The notes: generated from the letters alone by a model not told the origin. A stretch of 64,000 bases of DNA from Ephydatia muelleri (GCA_013339895.1 JABACO010000001.1:5133092-5197091); one strand, 5' to 3'; positions 24,001 to 36,429 are shown, counted from the first letter of the stretch. Numbers and translations are program-made.

Positions 24001-24153
24001 TTCGAATAGGAAGCGCACGTGCATGCAACATGACCGCTTGCTTTCACTGGATTCACCTTTGCCGAGTAACTGTAATTATACCGCGGATGCATGTACGGTC
24101 ATGGCACATTTTCACACAAAGGAGAAAAAAAATTCCGCCTGCCGCGGTATACT

Positions 24154-24207
24154 AGTTGGGCGTGGCTCAACCTTAAGGCCCATGGTCAGGTCGGACCACG
24201 CCCAACT
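24154..24207. repeat. Hairpin with 12-bp arms
   Basis: AGTTGGGCGTGG and CCACGCCCAACT enclose about 30 bp. Possibly a tiny foldback. Confidence 0.5.
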
Positions 24208-25136
24208 AATTGCATGTACATGGATATAGGAAACAACGTCCATTTCGCATTGACCGGCTTGTTCGTAATCATGCAATTTCCATGCAGTGATCTTATAGCC
24301 TAAGTCACACAGCATTCACTATAATAACTTATCGAGCCGTTCAGTGATTGCCACTGAGTGAATATTTACGTTCGACCCGACAGCAAAACTGCATGGCATA
24401 GTATTGTAGGTGCCTGCTATAGGGCTTGGAATTATGAAGTCATATAGGTGTAGTTATTATATTCACAGCAAACGTTACCTGCAGATACAAAGTAATAGTA
24501 CACCATGCAGTTCAGGTGTCTGCCTACACGGTGAAGCGATGTGAATGAATTTCACTTTCTATACTGAATTAATACTAACTGTGCATGGATTATTCGTTAT
24601 ATAGGAGTGCCGCGACCTAAGCCAGGGGTCTAGCCTTCACCAGCCCTGCCTTTTGCACATGTTGCCCAATTTTCGTGTGACACTGCATGCCGGATGTCGC
24701 GAATGCAACAATCAATTAATGGTAGACACAACTAGGCAATTAATCTTGACAGAAGATACTTAATAAACGTTCAGGTTATTAGATTCAAACCATTTATTTT
24801 GTTAATAATAGTTATTATTATTGCATAGGAGGTCATTGTGTGGTACATAGTACATAGCACGGGACAAACTACACCGTTTAATGATCGATTCACACGTGTA
24901 TATATGTATCTGTCAGTTGCACTTTAAAAATCAGTGAATTAGATGCAGTTGCATGTACATGTATGGTTGCACAACACGTAATGTCCACATGAATGTTTGT
25001 TTTTGTTTTGCTTAGCTAATTGAGAGTTTTGCTGCACGTTCGTGTAAAATTGTTTTGTGCGTGCACATTTAGCTATGTGAGTGGTGGGTATGTGGTACTT
25101 GATTTTACCTGCAACATTAATTGTTCCATAATTGTT

Positions 25137-26012
25137 CGAGGGGGGGGGGGCAAAAAATATTTCTTAAACACCCATCATCAGATTTCTTAATGAGGGTACC
25201 ACCACCCCCCTACGCCCCTTTCTCACTCACGCGTAACCACAATTAGCACTGAAATAACAATGAATACATAAATTCTGCACTCCATGAGCTGCAAATGCCC
25301 AGTTGTGAACGAACGGTGCAGGTACATCAGGCAAATACCCCAGACATAACGGCTTAGGCAACAACTGGTTTTGATCTGATACACTAGGGACGCACGCTAT
25401 GGCAATGGATTCATGCAGTGCAACGCCAACGGGTATCCCTGTAGTGTACTACAAGCCGCACTTGCTGCGCTCGTGCACAGGAGTCGCTGCCTTTTATCTG
25501 CAGGGGGCTCCGATTCCTGCATTTGATGCTGGTTAACCGCTGCGGTAAATTCCCTTTTGCATCATAGTGCCGTTGCACGTTAACGAATAGCGCTTGCCAC
25601 ACCTATCACAATCCATATTCAAGTACGACGTTCATCATTGGTTAATTATTAAAGCTGCCACTAGGGGGTTAAATGTTAAAATCGTTTGCTGCCGAGTTTG
25701 TGAGTGTCTAGCGATTGCGTGTGTGATATCAGTGAAATTCTTTTGCTGAGAGAAATAGATTCATGCAACTCCCGCGTGAATTTGAAGTGAAAGAAGAAAG
25801 ATAAAAAAACACATGAATTCGCTTTAAATATTTTTAAATTCAATTTTAGCAGGGGTACCACCCCCTACGCCCCCTTTTTCAATCCATCATATCTTTTTTC
25901 TTTAAAGTCCGATTTTAATTTTGAAAACAGATTCTTAATCTTCATTTTAAACTCTACAATAGTGGATGATGGGGTCCGTACAGATTTTCTTGCCCCCCCC
26001 CCCCCCCCCTCG
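25137..26012. mobile_element. 876-bp element with poly(G)/poly(C) TIRs and 8-bp duplication
   Basis: The left end is CGAGGGGGGGGGGGCAA. The right end is TTGCCCC... ending CCCTCG at 26012. TAATTGTT is duplicated exactly at 25129-25136 and 26013-26020. Inside, GGGTACCACC(A)CCCCCTACGCCCC occurs near each end in the same orientation (25193-25222, 25852-25880). No transposase. An 8-bp duplication suggests hAT, but the terminal sequence is atypical. Confidence 0.7.
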
Positions 26013-26512
26013 TAATTGTTCTGCATTAATTTTTGGGTACGTGGGTTTCATGGGTTTGGCTGGCGTGCGTAAAGGCACTAATTATATTTTCCGCGAAAAG
26101 GACTTAGCGCATTAATGTTAAAGTGACAAGCAATAGATATGTATAACGCTTGTGCTTGCATGTTGAAATATATGGCTAATAAAAATTTCAGTGTACACTG
26201 CGATTATTACGCACTGAGATTGGAATATCAGTTATGGAGTTGTAAGAGAGTAACGAAAAGAAAAAAGAAACATGCATTATGTCCCTTTCTGTGGAAACAA
26301 ACCCACAATAGTTATATGGGACAGTTCACCCTACCGTATGTTTTTTTTTTTCGAGTTTTTAAACCTAGGTCCTCAATAAAAATTCCTTCTTACGCACTGG
26401 AAATTGGTCTCTTGCAGCGTCCATCATGCATGGTGTTACAATGGTCTAAATGTGCGTAAATGCAATTCAAATACATTTACATTACATTAAATTTGATGCT
26501 CCTTCTTGGAGT

Positions 26513-27666
26513 TAGGGTGTGTAATCTCCCCTGCATAATGAAAATCGATTTTTCCGAATACTTTAAAACACTAATCGTTTTTGTGGATCTGAAAATCGAT
26601 TTTTCCGAATAATTTACAAAACAAAATCGATTTTTCCGAATAGGTTTTGCCAAATTTCCTGCCGAATACCTAGGTTATTCAGGTTATGGTGCTTGTGGAG
26701 TGCACACTGAGAAGATAATTTATGACTGTACAGAAATCCACATGGTCTTGCACCAAACTAGAGCTATGCATGTCAGTTGAAAACACAGAGACACAAAGGT
26801 CTACAGTAGCATGTGTTTGTCATATAGAGTTTAATAAATCAGTTGTATGTCTTTACCATGCACTTGTACATATCAATTGTAATGTAAACCTAACCATCCA
26901 ACACTAACTACTGAGACCAGACATCACCATTAAAAACTCACCCCACATCACCCTACAATCACGTACTACTACACTTACAATCATCCAACATCACGTTCTC
27001 GCTATAAATGCATATCCATTAGTATGCTTTCCAATTCCTACACATACTCAAACAGAGCGCGCATACTTATTTGAAGTGGGTGAAAAGTCTGTCATTCTAT
27101 TTCACTCACTAGCGCAATACTAAGATACACTTCGTACCACTGTACAATAAAACAATACAATACTAGTACCGGTACATAAATTTAATGCTACTACATATAA
27201 ACACAACTCGTGGCATATACTAATGAACTTCGTTACTTACTTGAAGACGATGATAAAAGCATTGAGCTAGTACACGCTGTATATTTTGTATCCCCAATTG
27301 ATGCGCATTAAATGTTTAGTATTATATTACTATCTATTTACTCAACACCTTAAATTGCTTCCGTATGTATAAATAGTAAAAACAACAGTGACGTATGTTA
27401 TATATATATAACTCTAATTATGAAATACTCTGTTGAAAATCATATCCGGATATTAGGATAAAACGGTATTCGAATAATGGGCGAATTGTTGATGCTGACG
27501 ACGAATACCTAAGTACCTCTGAATGGAGAAACATAAACCGGTTATTTCGAATAGATAAAATTCACTAATCGATTTTTCCGAGTAATGCTAAATTGCTATT
27601 CGAACGGATAGGTTTTTGCGAATATCCGAATAACCCGAATAACCTGATAACCGGTTACACACCCTA
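26513..27666 (+). mobile_element. Non-autonomous hAT element, complete, 1154 bp
   Basis: Termini TAGGGTGTGTAATC and GGTTACACACCCTA, with the exact 8-bp target duplication CTTGGAGT at 26505-26512 and 27667-27674. It is collinear with 5177-6327 when reversed. Subterminal AATCGATTTTTCCGAATA words are repeated at 26540-26645. No transposase gene. Its right end lies 84 bp upstream of the laccase-type gene's ATG, so it may carry or displace that gene's promoter. Confidence 0.92.
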
Positions 27667-27749
27667 CTTGGAGTATTTGCATTACATGTAGGTCCCTTAT
27701 CGCAGATACTTCCCATGCATGTATAATTTTTCCTTTTCCTGTTGTGTAC

Positions 27750-30240
27750 ATGTATGAAACGTTCCTTATCTGCACAGGCTGGTGGATCATTGTGGGAGCC
27801 ATTTTTGTTTTCACACATGGCCAGCAACAGTGTAATTTCCAACAAAAGGATTGCATCTGCGATGAAAAAAGCACAACGTGTGTTTTCAACCTCATCGTTG
27901 AACAAATTCAGACATTTGCTAGCTATGGAGTTGAGAATAATTATATTGATAATCTTGATTACCAACCTCGGGGGAAGACTGGAGGTGTATACTATTTTGA
28001 TTCAAATGGGAACCTCAATAAAGCAAATCTTGAAGAACCTAACAATGGGAGATGTGCAAATATATCAAACGAGGATTTTAGTAACAATAATTGTAGCACT
28101 CCAATAACAGTTGATGGTATGACATTTCGTTCAGTACTCACATTGAATGGCCTCATTCCCGGTCCTAATCTCATTGTCTATGAAGGTCAAACCATTGTCG
28201 CATACGTCACCAATATGCTAAGTAGTGACACCATCTCCATCCATTGGCATGGGATGCACCAGAGGAACACTCCTTGGATGGATGGTGTTGGGGGACTTTC
28301 CCACTGCCCCATCACTCCTGGAACAACTTTCACCTACATCTTCAAAGCTTCACCTTCTGGAACATTCTGGTATCACTCACACAGCGGCACACAGAGAACA
28401 GATGGCCTCTTCGGAGCTCTGATTGTCAAGGAGAAGATGCCTCCTGATTTCACGAACTATTCATTTCAGTTATCCAACAAGGAGTACACACTTTCTCTGT
28501 TAGACTGGCAGCAGCAAGCTTCAGAAGACCTGTTTACTCAGTTAGAAGGTTCACTTGGATTCTTTCCTGGTCTACCACTTGGTCAAATTCCTCAAAACGG
28601 CGGTCCGTGGAGAACTTATTCAGCTGATGGAGCTGAAGTTGGACCTACCCCGTACTGGTCTGGTTTGATTAATGGGCGTGGACGCCATGCGAGTGTCTCG
28701 TATAACCAGTCGAGGCTCACAACATTTAATGTTGATCCTAGGAACAGTTCCGTGAATGTTAATTACAGATTTCGAATGATTGGGGCACAAAGTTTGTTTG
28801 CATATCGTGTTTCCATTTCTGACCACAAGCTGACCATCATCACCATGGATGGGTATCTGGTCAAGCCCGTGGATGTTGACTACATCATTATTCACAGTGG
28901 AGAGCGTTACGACTTCGCATTAAAACCTAAAAATGCAACTGAAGTGGGGATCAAATGGAACTACCTCATTAGAGCTGAAACCTTAGAGGTTGACCTTACA
29001 AAATCCTGTCCCTTATCCCAGCCTTGGCCACATTGCAGAGGCCATCCTTCACTATGGTAACAGCAGTGATCAGCCATCATCTACTATGTACTTCAATATA
29101 GCACAGTCATACAATCTTGATTGCCTGAAAACAAGAAGCTGTGTAGCAATAAATTGTCCATTTATTAACTACAATCAGAACTATAATATCACGCAGTGTA
29201 TAAAGCTCACGGATCTACAGCTGCTCCTCCCAACACCAGATGATGAATTACCTGGAAAACCAACCCAAACCATCTTTTTCAACTTCGGTTTCCAAGGAGA
29301 TGGCAGCTCAAGTGCCGTCAATGGCAGGAACTTCATACTACCCAGCATGCCACCTCAAACCCAAGGTGTGAGTCAGACAGAGATATGTCAGGTGGGATCT
29401 AGTGTAAGCTGTTCAACTCCAGGCACCAAATGTAGGTGTACACACCTTGTGGACATTCCTGAGAGCAATAAGTACGTTGAGTTTGTGTTCAGTGCTGTGG
29501 GTGTGGGTTCTGTAGGTAATCGGTCGGGCTTTGGCCATCCCGTTCACCTGCATGGACACAGCTTTCAAGTGGTCGACATTGGGTATGGAACATACGATAC
29601 CACCACTGGAATCGTCAATGGCACCAATTCAGACATCAGCTGTCTATCTGATGACAGATGTAGCTATCCTGGATGGACCAATGGTGTAGATCCTTTCAAG
29701 AACGTTAGCATTACAGAGTACACTATTCGCAAGGACACCATCATCGTTCCAGCTGGAGGGTATGCGCGTGTTTGGATTGTTGCTGACAACCCAGGATACT
29801 GGTTTCTTCACTGCCACATCGAACCCCACCAAATGGAGGGCATGTCTGTCATCATCAATGAGCTCCCCAGCATACAAAACTGCCCCCCATCAGAACTAAC
29901 GCTCAAGTGCAATGATTTTAATTGGAATGTCAACTCATTTAACGTGAAGGTCCAATCCCCACAGCCATGTTCATCTTCAAGCTGGAATGCTGTTATGACG
30001 GGATTAGTGGCAGGCCTCATAGCATCATCAATAATTAACATAGTATTGGTAGTTGTAATCATTTTGTGCTGTGCATGCAGAATGAGGAGCTATGAGGTCC
30101 AAAATAATACAGATATGCCTATGAATGACCAATCCAAACAGCCTACACCCAAAAGACCTTCAAAAACAGACAAGAAAGCTGTTACTAATAGTACAACACA
30201 ATTGAAAAGTGATTATGAAAACTACCCTGCGGTAAATTAG
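27750..30240 (+). CDS. Membrane-anchored multicopper oxidase (laccase type), single exon, one frame change
   Basis: ATG at 27750 opens a signal peptide (LICTGWWIIVGAIFVFTHG). Copper-binding motifs are complete and in order: HWHG (residues 165-168), HSH (209-211), HPVHLHGH (29536-29559) and HCHIEPHQMEGM (29809-29844). The residue ten after the Cys is Met, the axial ligand typical of low-potential type-1 copper. Near the C-terminus a hydrophobic helix (about 30000-30075) and a basic cytoplasmic tail indicate a membrane anchor with the oxidase domain outside. Expected role is oxidation of phenolic or similar substrates with reduction of O2 to water. Around 28988-29010 the frame shifts by one base between RAETLEVD and YPSLGHIAEAILHYG, both conserved; this may be decay or an assembly error. 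No introns in 2.5 kb is unusual for an animal gene. ATTAAA at 30384 may be the polyadenylation signal. Confidence 0.85.
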
Positions 30241-31519
30241 CAGTTACCGAAGTTGAAAAACTAACATTTTTTTTTGTTTCTGTGATTCCATTGCATGATT
30301 TAATTTCATTTGTGCATATTTAGAAAGACAAAATATGAATGTTGGGTGAATCATCCGTGATCCGTTTATGTAGAATACGGGCTATTAAAAATGTACAGCA
30401 AAAACCTATACTTGATATTTACTAACTATTCCATGATGATATTTCACTTGCGGCAACGGAATCTTATTGCTCAGTATCCTCTGTCTTAGATTCTAAAACG
30501 AAAATACCCCCTTTATTGGTTCTTGGAGGCAAATAGTGACAAGTACATAAATGCATTTTTCTGGCCTTAATTACAGTATTCTACCAGCTATAAATCTTGA
30601 TTCGTGTTGCACTTTTCACTTGCGGCAACAGATTCTGGCTATACAGTATACACCAGTATGTTTTACTGTGCTAAAATATATTTTGTACCTTAATGGTGCT
30701 AGTTCCGTACGTGGTATACCCCCGTATGTACGGGGTATACCCCGTTAATTTGTTTTTGATTTATTAAGGTCTAGGACATCGCAAATATTCTGCAGCTGCT
30801 ACAAACCTTAGAAGGGATGGTTGAATAACAAGGGTACACAATACTGTAATATAAATACTTTCCTACGACATGTAGCATTTTCGCTAACTGTATCAGTACA
30901 AGGATTATATTCATCGTCCAGCGGCTTTATAAGAAACCACCGAGTCAAAACTATACAGTTGCGGCTCACACATCAGGAAATTAACACTTCCGCGTATCAG
31001 GAAAATTAAATAGATGTTAAGTAAGCTGTTGGTGTACACAGCACAGCCCCTTTGAATTAGATTCACAGTTTATATAGATGTTTGTCATTTCTAGCCACCA
31101 ACGCTGCACTAAAATTCAAAAATGGTCTCACTATAGGTTGTCAATGTGCTTCCACATAACACTGGAGCTTTTCATTTCAATTCTTTGTTCATGAACTCAG
31201 TGTAAAACAAATCTCATGTATACATTCAGCGCATAAACAAAGATACTACACTACCTGCCTTCAGACGTGTTCAACAGGTAGGACAACCAGGGACCACTAT
31301 GCTGGTGTGATGCTTGCAGTAGTTGCAGGTGTACATGCCTACAAATTTATTTCTTCTTTTCTCTTTAACTTGCACTGCATTATGTTCTCCATTAGTACTG
31401 GATGTCTCATACACAAACGTACACATCCCTCCAGGCCTGCACAGTCCAGTAGGCATACACAACAACAGTGTTAATGAATGAAGTGTAGACGTGGACTCTG
31501 GAGCGGTACACTTGTGCCA
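30241..31519. other. Intergenic
   Basis: Two short copies of TTCACTTGCGGCAAC occur at about 30443 and 30616. A hairpin GTATACCCC..GGGGTATAC lies at 30714-30740. A minus-strand frame at 31271-31465 ends YTCNYCKHHTSIVVPGCPTC, which could be a zinc-ribbon remnant, but no family can be assigned. Confidence 0.35.
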
Positions 31520-32116
31520 ATTTCAATAGTAATGTAAACCTAACCACACTAACCACTGAGACCAGACATCACTATTATAAACTCACCCCCACATCACCTA
31601 CAATCACGTACTCCACTTACAATCATCCAACAACACTCCATTCCCGTTCTCGCTAAATGCATATGAAATTTCCCATTAGTACGATTGCGTAATGCTCTCT
31701 AATTCCTACACATACACAAACAGAGCGCGCTACTTACTTGAAGTGTGCGCTAAATATTTTGTATTTTATTGATTGCTTCCGATGTCATTATGTATGTATA
31801 AATAGTCAAAACAACAGTGACGGAGCTATATATATAATTATAACTCTTATGATATACTCAATTGAAAATCATATCCGGATATCGGTATAAAAAGGTATTC
31901 GAATAATGGGCGAATTGTCGATGCTGACGACGAATACCTAAGCACCTCTAAGTACCTAATACGAATACCTAAGTACCTCCTAAGTAAACAAAAACCGGTT
32001 ATAGATTAAATTCACTAATCGATTTTTCCGAGTCTAAGTTGCTATTCGAACGGATAGGTTTTTGCGAATATCCGAATAACCCGAATAATTAACCAGATAA
32101 CCGGTTACACACCCTA
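31520..32116 (+). mobile_element. hAT element copy, 5'-truncated
   Basis: Collinear with about 26880-27666 of the complete element, with several small deletions, and ending in the same GGTTACACACCCTA at 32116. The other terminus is missing. Confidence 0.85.
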
Positions 32117-32249
32117 CATGAATGCAACTATATTGCACACATACACACAGACACACAACAAAACATACTGTCACAACAAAACATACTGTAACTGAGGTTC
32201 AATAGGATCCTTAGCTGAGCCCCCAAAGAATGGAGCCCCTCCAGCAGCG

Positions 32250-32984
32250 GGATGGCTTCCTTTAGGAGTTTAACCTTGTCAACTGGACACTTGGATCCAT
32301 CTAGCTCTTCACAATTCTCACCATCATCTTCTATATCTATGTACTCCGTTTCTTCCTCGTCTACTATCCATTTCATCACCCCATGCCTCGGCTTGGCTAT
32401 CAGTTACTCCATCCCCAAGCATGGGACTTCACTTGGAGCCTTCTGAATTTCAGGTGGCGATAAAATGGTGGCTCGGTATCCCAGTTGCTCAAGGTCAAAG
32501 TTGCTCTCAATGTAATGCTGCCTTGGATGCTTATGGCCATCATGCTCTGTGTTGCAAGTTGGGGGGTGATGTTGTCTCTCGTCACAACAGGTTGAGAGAC
32601 ATATTCAATGATTTTTGTCACTCTGTGTGTCTTGCTCCACAACTAGAGATGGGTGGGTGGTCTAGGGATCATACTCGTCCAGCTGATGTTCTTGTCCCAA
32701 ACTGGGTCCTGGGTAAGCCAGCAGCTTTTGACCTGTCTGTCACATCAACGCTAAATGCACCATTTTTTCAAGAAGCGTGTGTGACAGCAGGTTCAGCTGC
32801 CTTGGCTGCCCAGATCCGCAAGCACCAAGTGAATGACAAAAGGTGCAGGGATCTAGGCTGGGCATGTATCCCTCTTGTGGTGGAGACGTACGGATGTAGG
32901 GGTACTGAGGCTATTCAAGCATTGTCAAGACTTGCCACCCGTTTGTCACTAGGCAGGGAGTCCCAAGTCACTCGTGAGCAATGA
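32250..32984 (+). mobile_element. LINE C-terminal fragment 1
   Basis: Reads LHLEPSEFQVAIKWWLGIPV, a C-x2-C..H..C zinc-knuckle-like stretch (CSQCNAALDAYGHHALCC), RPADVLVPNWVLGKPAAFDL and VVETYGCRGTE. This is the same C-terminal region as in the element at 33226-35237 and in 13195-13386. It has no RT of its own here. The acidic frame on the opposite strand (32128-32379) is its shadow. Confidence 0.75.
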
Positions 32985-33029
32985 AATCTTTGGAAGACTC
33001 AGTTTGGCCCTTGTGAGAGCAAAACAGTT

Positions 33030-33230
33030 CCTCAACTCGTAGAGGACCTTTTCAGCACCAGAAGAACATGCCACTCCAATCTGAAGAGGATCCATGCCCA
33101 GCCTAGATGCCTGCACCTTTCGTCATTCACTCGGTGCTTGTGGATCTGGGAAGCCAAGGCCGCTGAACCTGCTGTCACACATGCTTCTTGAAAAATTTGT
33201 GCATTTAGCGTTAATGTCACAGTCAATCTT
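33030..33230 (-). mobile_element. Antisense LINE fragment between two LINE pieces
   Basis: The minus strand reads LNAQIFQEACVTAGSAALAS, the counterpart of LNAPFFQEACVTAGSAALAA in fragment 1, and is fused to sequence that is the complement of 33395-33425 in the RT region. It records an inversion or a twin-priming-like rearrangement. Confidence 0.6.
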
Positions 33231-35237
33231 TTAGCCTACCTAGCCAAAGGCAGTCTTACTGCCCTAGTCAAAGACAGACCAGATTTATCTCCCGATGTTC
33301 GACCAATTGCAGTTGGAGAGGCATTGAGGCGCTTGGTTGGCAAATGTCTCTGCCTAGTAACAAAGTCCAAAGTAGCTGATTTCTCTTCAGTTTGGAGTGG
33401 CATGTTCTTCTGGTGCTGAAAAGATCATCCACGAGTGTATGGACAAACACTGGAATACTGAGGACTTCGTGGTTCTTAAAGTTGACATGCGAAATGCATT
33501 CAACGTGGTGTCCCGGCTAGGCTGTACTTGATGAGTGTGGTGTACACCTTCCAGAGCTGCTCCCGTGGGTGTCATGGTGCTACAGTCAACACCCAATACT
33601 ATGGCACACAATGGGAACCATTAGTTCAGAAGCTGGTGTGCAACAAGGGGACCCCCCAGGCCCATCACTATTTTGTCTGGTGCTACAGAAGGTGGTATCT
33701 GCTATTGCTGCGGACAGTGTGTGCTCTGAGCTATTGTTTCATGCATGGTACCTGGATGATGGCGTTGTTGCTGGTCCACGGTTGGCAGTAGAAAATGCCC
33801 TCTCAATGATTCAGGAGTTGGGCCCACCGTTGGGCCATTTTGTCAACCCAACTAAATGTGAACTGTTTGGCCTAGCAGACCTTAATAGTTTCCCAATCGA
33901 AATGAAGAGGTCGAATGTCCCTCATCTTGAAATCCTTGGTGCACCAATAGGAGACCCCATATTCTGTGCTAAAATTGTTGCACAAAAACGTGCAATTGCC
34001 CTGAAACTACTGAACCAACTAAGGTAAGCTCAGTGGACCCTTAAGTTGCCCTGTTATTGCTGTGTCAGTGTGGTGGTTTTTGCAAATTGGTGCACTTGTC
34101 GAGATCCACTCCTTCCTCATTAGTGGCTGATGCTTTGAGATTGTACAGTGATGATATTCGCCAGTGATTCACAGAGTGCACTTCCGTAGACACCCCAGAC
34201 AATGCTTGGCAACAGGCCCAACTTAGCCTCAGTAGGGGTGGCCTTTGGACTGCGATGCCTATCACACCATTCATCCGCTGCCTATATTGCTTCCCTTACA
34301 GCATCTGACAATGGTTCCAGCACTAATCACCATTTGTTACGAGTCCTACAACACTACAACTCTCTTGTTCCACTTGCTGAAGCTGTTTCAATGGAAGCAG
34401 TTTTGGAGTTACCAGGCCATCTGAGTGAAAAAAAATCTGTCCAGCAAACTTGAAGACCATCAATTCAGTCTGCTCTTCCAATCTTTGTCTCTGCCCAATA
34501 GAGCACGACTTCTTTCTGCCTCTTCTCCCCATACTCCTGCTTGGTTCCAGGTTGTTCCGGCTCCTGGGCTCAATCTCCACCTTGACCCTTCAGAGTTTCA
34601 GGCTGGAATAAAGTGGTGGCTAGGTATTGACCCCTCCCAAAGTGCCAACTGTCCATATTGTTCCTCACACTGTCTGGACCCCCTGGGTCATCTGCATTAA
34701 CATGTAAATACAGGGGTGATGTGGTCTCAGGCCACAACAGGCTATACGAGACATATTCCTGGAGTCCTGCAGGCGAGCTTGCGTTGGTGCCCGAGTTGAA
34801 GCAGGAAGTGGTCTTGGGCATGACCAACATCATGCTTGTCCCGGACTGCATGGGTGTTAGGCAAACCAGCTGCCTTTGACATTACCGTCACATCTCCGCT
34901 TAATAACCCAAGTACTTTTACTGAAGCGAGTGCGATGGCAGGGTCAGAAGCCTTGGCAGCTGAACAGCGGAAGCATCATGCCAACTATGCAAAATGCTCA
35001 GAACTTGGGTGGAAGTGCGTCCCACTAGCTGTGGAGAGCTACAGGTGTTGGGGGATAGAAGCTTGGCAGCATTTGGTGCGATTGGCTTCTCGTCTGGCCA
35101 CACGTTACAATCAATCTAAGTCCCAGACCACCTCTAGTTTGTATGAGAGACTCAACTTAGCCCTGGCGAGGGCAAATGTTCGAGCATTGCTGTCCCGTTC
35201 GATGTCCTTCCAAGACACCTGCAAGATAGTGAACTAA
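33226..35237 (+). mobile_element. Degraded LINE: reverse transcriptase and C-terminal region
   Basis: RT motifs are in order: VLKVDMRNAFNVVSR (about 33476-33520), EAGVQQGDPPGPSLFCLVLQ (about 33624-33684), AWYLDDGVVAGP (the Y-x-D-D active site at about 33751) and NPTKCELF. After a decayed spacer, LHLDPSEFQAGIKWWLGIDP and a zinc-knuckle CPYCSSHCLDPLGHLH lead to LGKPAAFDITVTSPL and YERLNLALARANVRALLSR. RT-type non-LTR retrotransposon with a long C-terminal domain. At least three frame changes or stops are visible, and no endonuclease domain is seen. A poly-AATA tail follows near 35237. Confidence 0.8.
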
Positions 35238-35324
35238 TAATAATAGTGTATTCATTCATGTATATATATATTCCTACCCCAATAATAATAAGACTTTTGT
35301 TTTGTGTAAATAATAATAATAACG

Positions 35325-35500
35325 ATGCTGGGGCACGGAAGCACAACAATCCTTCTCGCGTCTTGCGGCTCGTCTAGCCATCCAAGTGGGATGTAGCAAA
35401 TCACAGGCTACCACCATCTTGTACCAGAGGCTAAGCCTTTCGCTCGTGAGAGCCAATGCTAGAGCCTTGCTCTCCCGTGCAAGGTTTCGGCACTCGTAGG
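35325..35500 (+). mobile_element. LINE C-terminal fragment 3
   Basis: A frame reads GTEAQQSFSRLAARLA, YQRLSLSLVRANARALLSR and ends ARFRHS-stop: the LINE tail again, from a different copy. AATAATAAT tracts flank it on both sides (35235-35325, 35570-35600). Confidence 0.7.
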
Positions 35501-35844
35501 AGGGGGGTTGAGGTGGGGTGGTTGCTGCTGTGACTTTGATTTAGTTGGTGTGCTGTACGGTGTATGATTATTAATACTATAATAATAATAATAATATTAC
35601 ACGGCACCTGCAAGCAGCCGGGAGAAAAAGAAATTTACTATAGGCTACCTGTGTATGTTGAAACACTCTCTCTGAAGTGTAATTAAGTGCCTTGTCCCCT
35701 GTGGCTGTTGTTCGCTGCGAGCTGAGCACGGGTGGCGTCCTTTACAACGAGCTTCGCTGGTTTCTTATCGTGATTCGCAGAACCCAGAGAAATATATGTA
35801 TGGGTAAATTTTATTGTCAATGGGCGTTTCATCAAGGTTTACCG

Positions 35845-36410
35845 TAGTCTGGGGACCCTAGCATGATGTAGGGTCTGGAACCACGCGTATACCAAACTTG
35901 TTCTGATTAGTTTTTGTTGATATTGTATGTTTATATGATATTCATCATCCGCAAAACCGCGCTCTCACGTGAACGAATCAACATCCAATCACACTAATCT
36001 GGGGACCAGTATACTTGTAGAAGACAAGTCAAGAAAGCTGTCAGCATCAGCGCTGAACCTGGGACGATCGGCGCCTCTATAGCTTCTCCACCTGCAGTCA
36101 CGGTAGGATGCTGAAGACATGTTAAATTGTTTTTTTTTTACGTGTGCTAGATCGTCCATACGTTGAATATAGAGCGTTGTTAGACACCCAATCACAGATT
36201 CAGAGATGCTCGCGCTCATGCTGCCAACTTTCTTGACTTGTCTTCTACAAGATACTGGTCCCCAGATTAGTGTTGATTCGATTCACGTGAGAGCGCGGTT
36301 TTGCGGATGATGAATATCATATAAATATACAATATCAATAAAAACTAATCAGAACAAGTTTGGTATACGCGTGGTTCCAGACCCTACATCATGCTAGGGT
36401 CCCCAGACTA
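35845..36410. mobile_element. Foldback element with about 200-bp TIRs and 9-bp duplication (Mutator-like)
   Basis: Termini TAGTCTGGGGACCCTAGCAT and complement; the arms 35845-36040 and 36210-36410 are nearly identical in inverted orientation. GGTTTACCG is duplicated at 35836-35844 and 36411-36419. Long TIRs with a 9-bp target duplication are typical of Mutator/MULE elements. A second TCTGGGGACC lies inside each arm. The roughly 170-bp centre has no transposase. Confidence 0.8.
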
Positions 36411-36429
36411 GGTTTACCGGCGAACGTGC

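Noticed and set aside
26139-26459. 106-codon plus-strand frame
   Set aside because: Low-complexity KKRKKK and poly-T-derived FFF; no domain, in AT-rich DNA next to a transposon.
32128-32379. Acidic minus-strand frame (EEETEYIDIEDDGEN)
   Set aside because: Its complement aligns with the LINE C-terminal region of the neighbouring element, so it is an antisense shadow.
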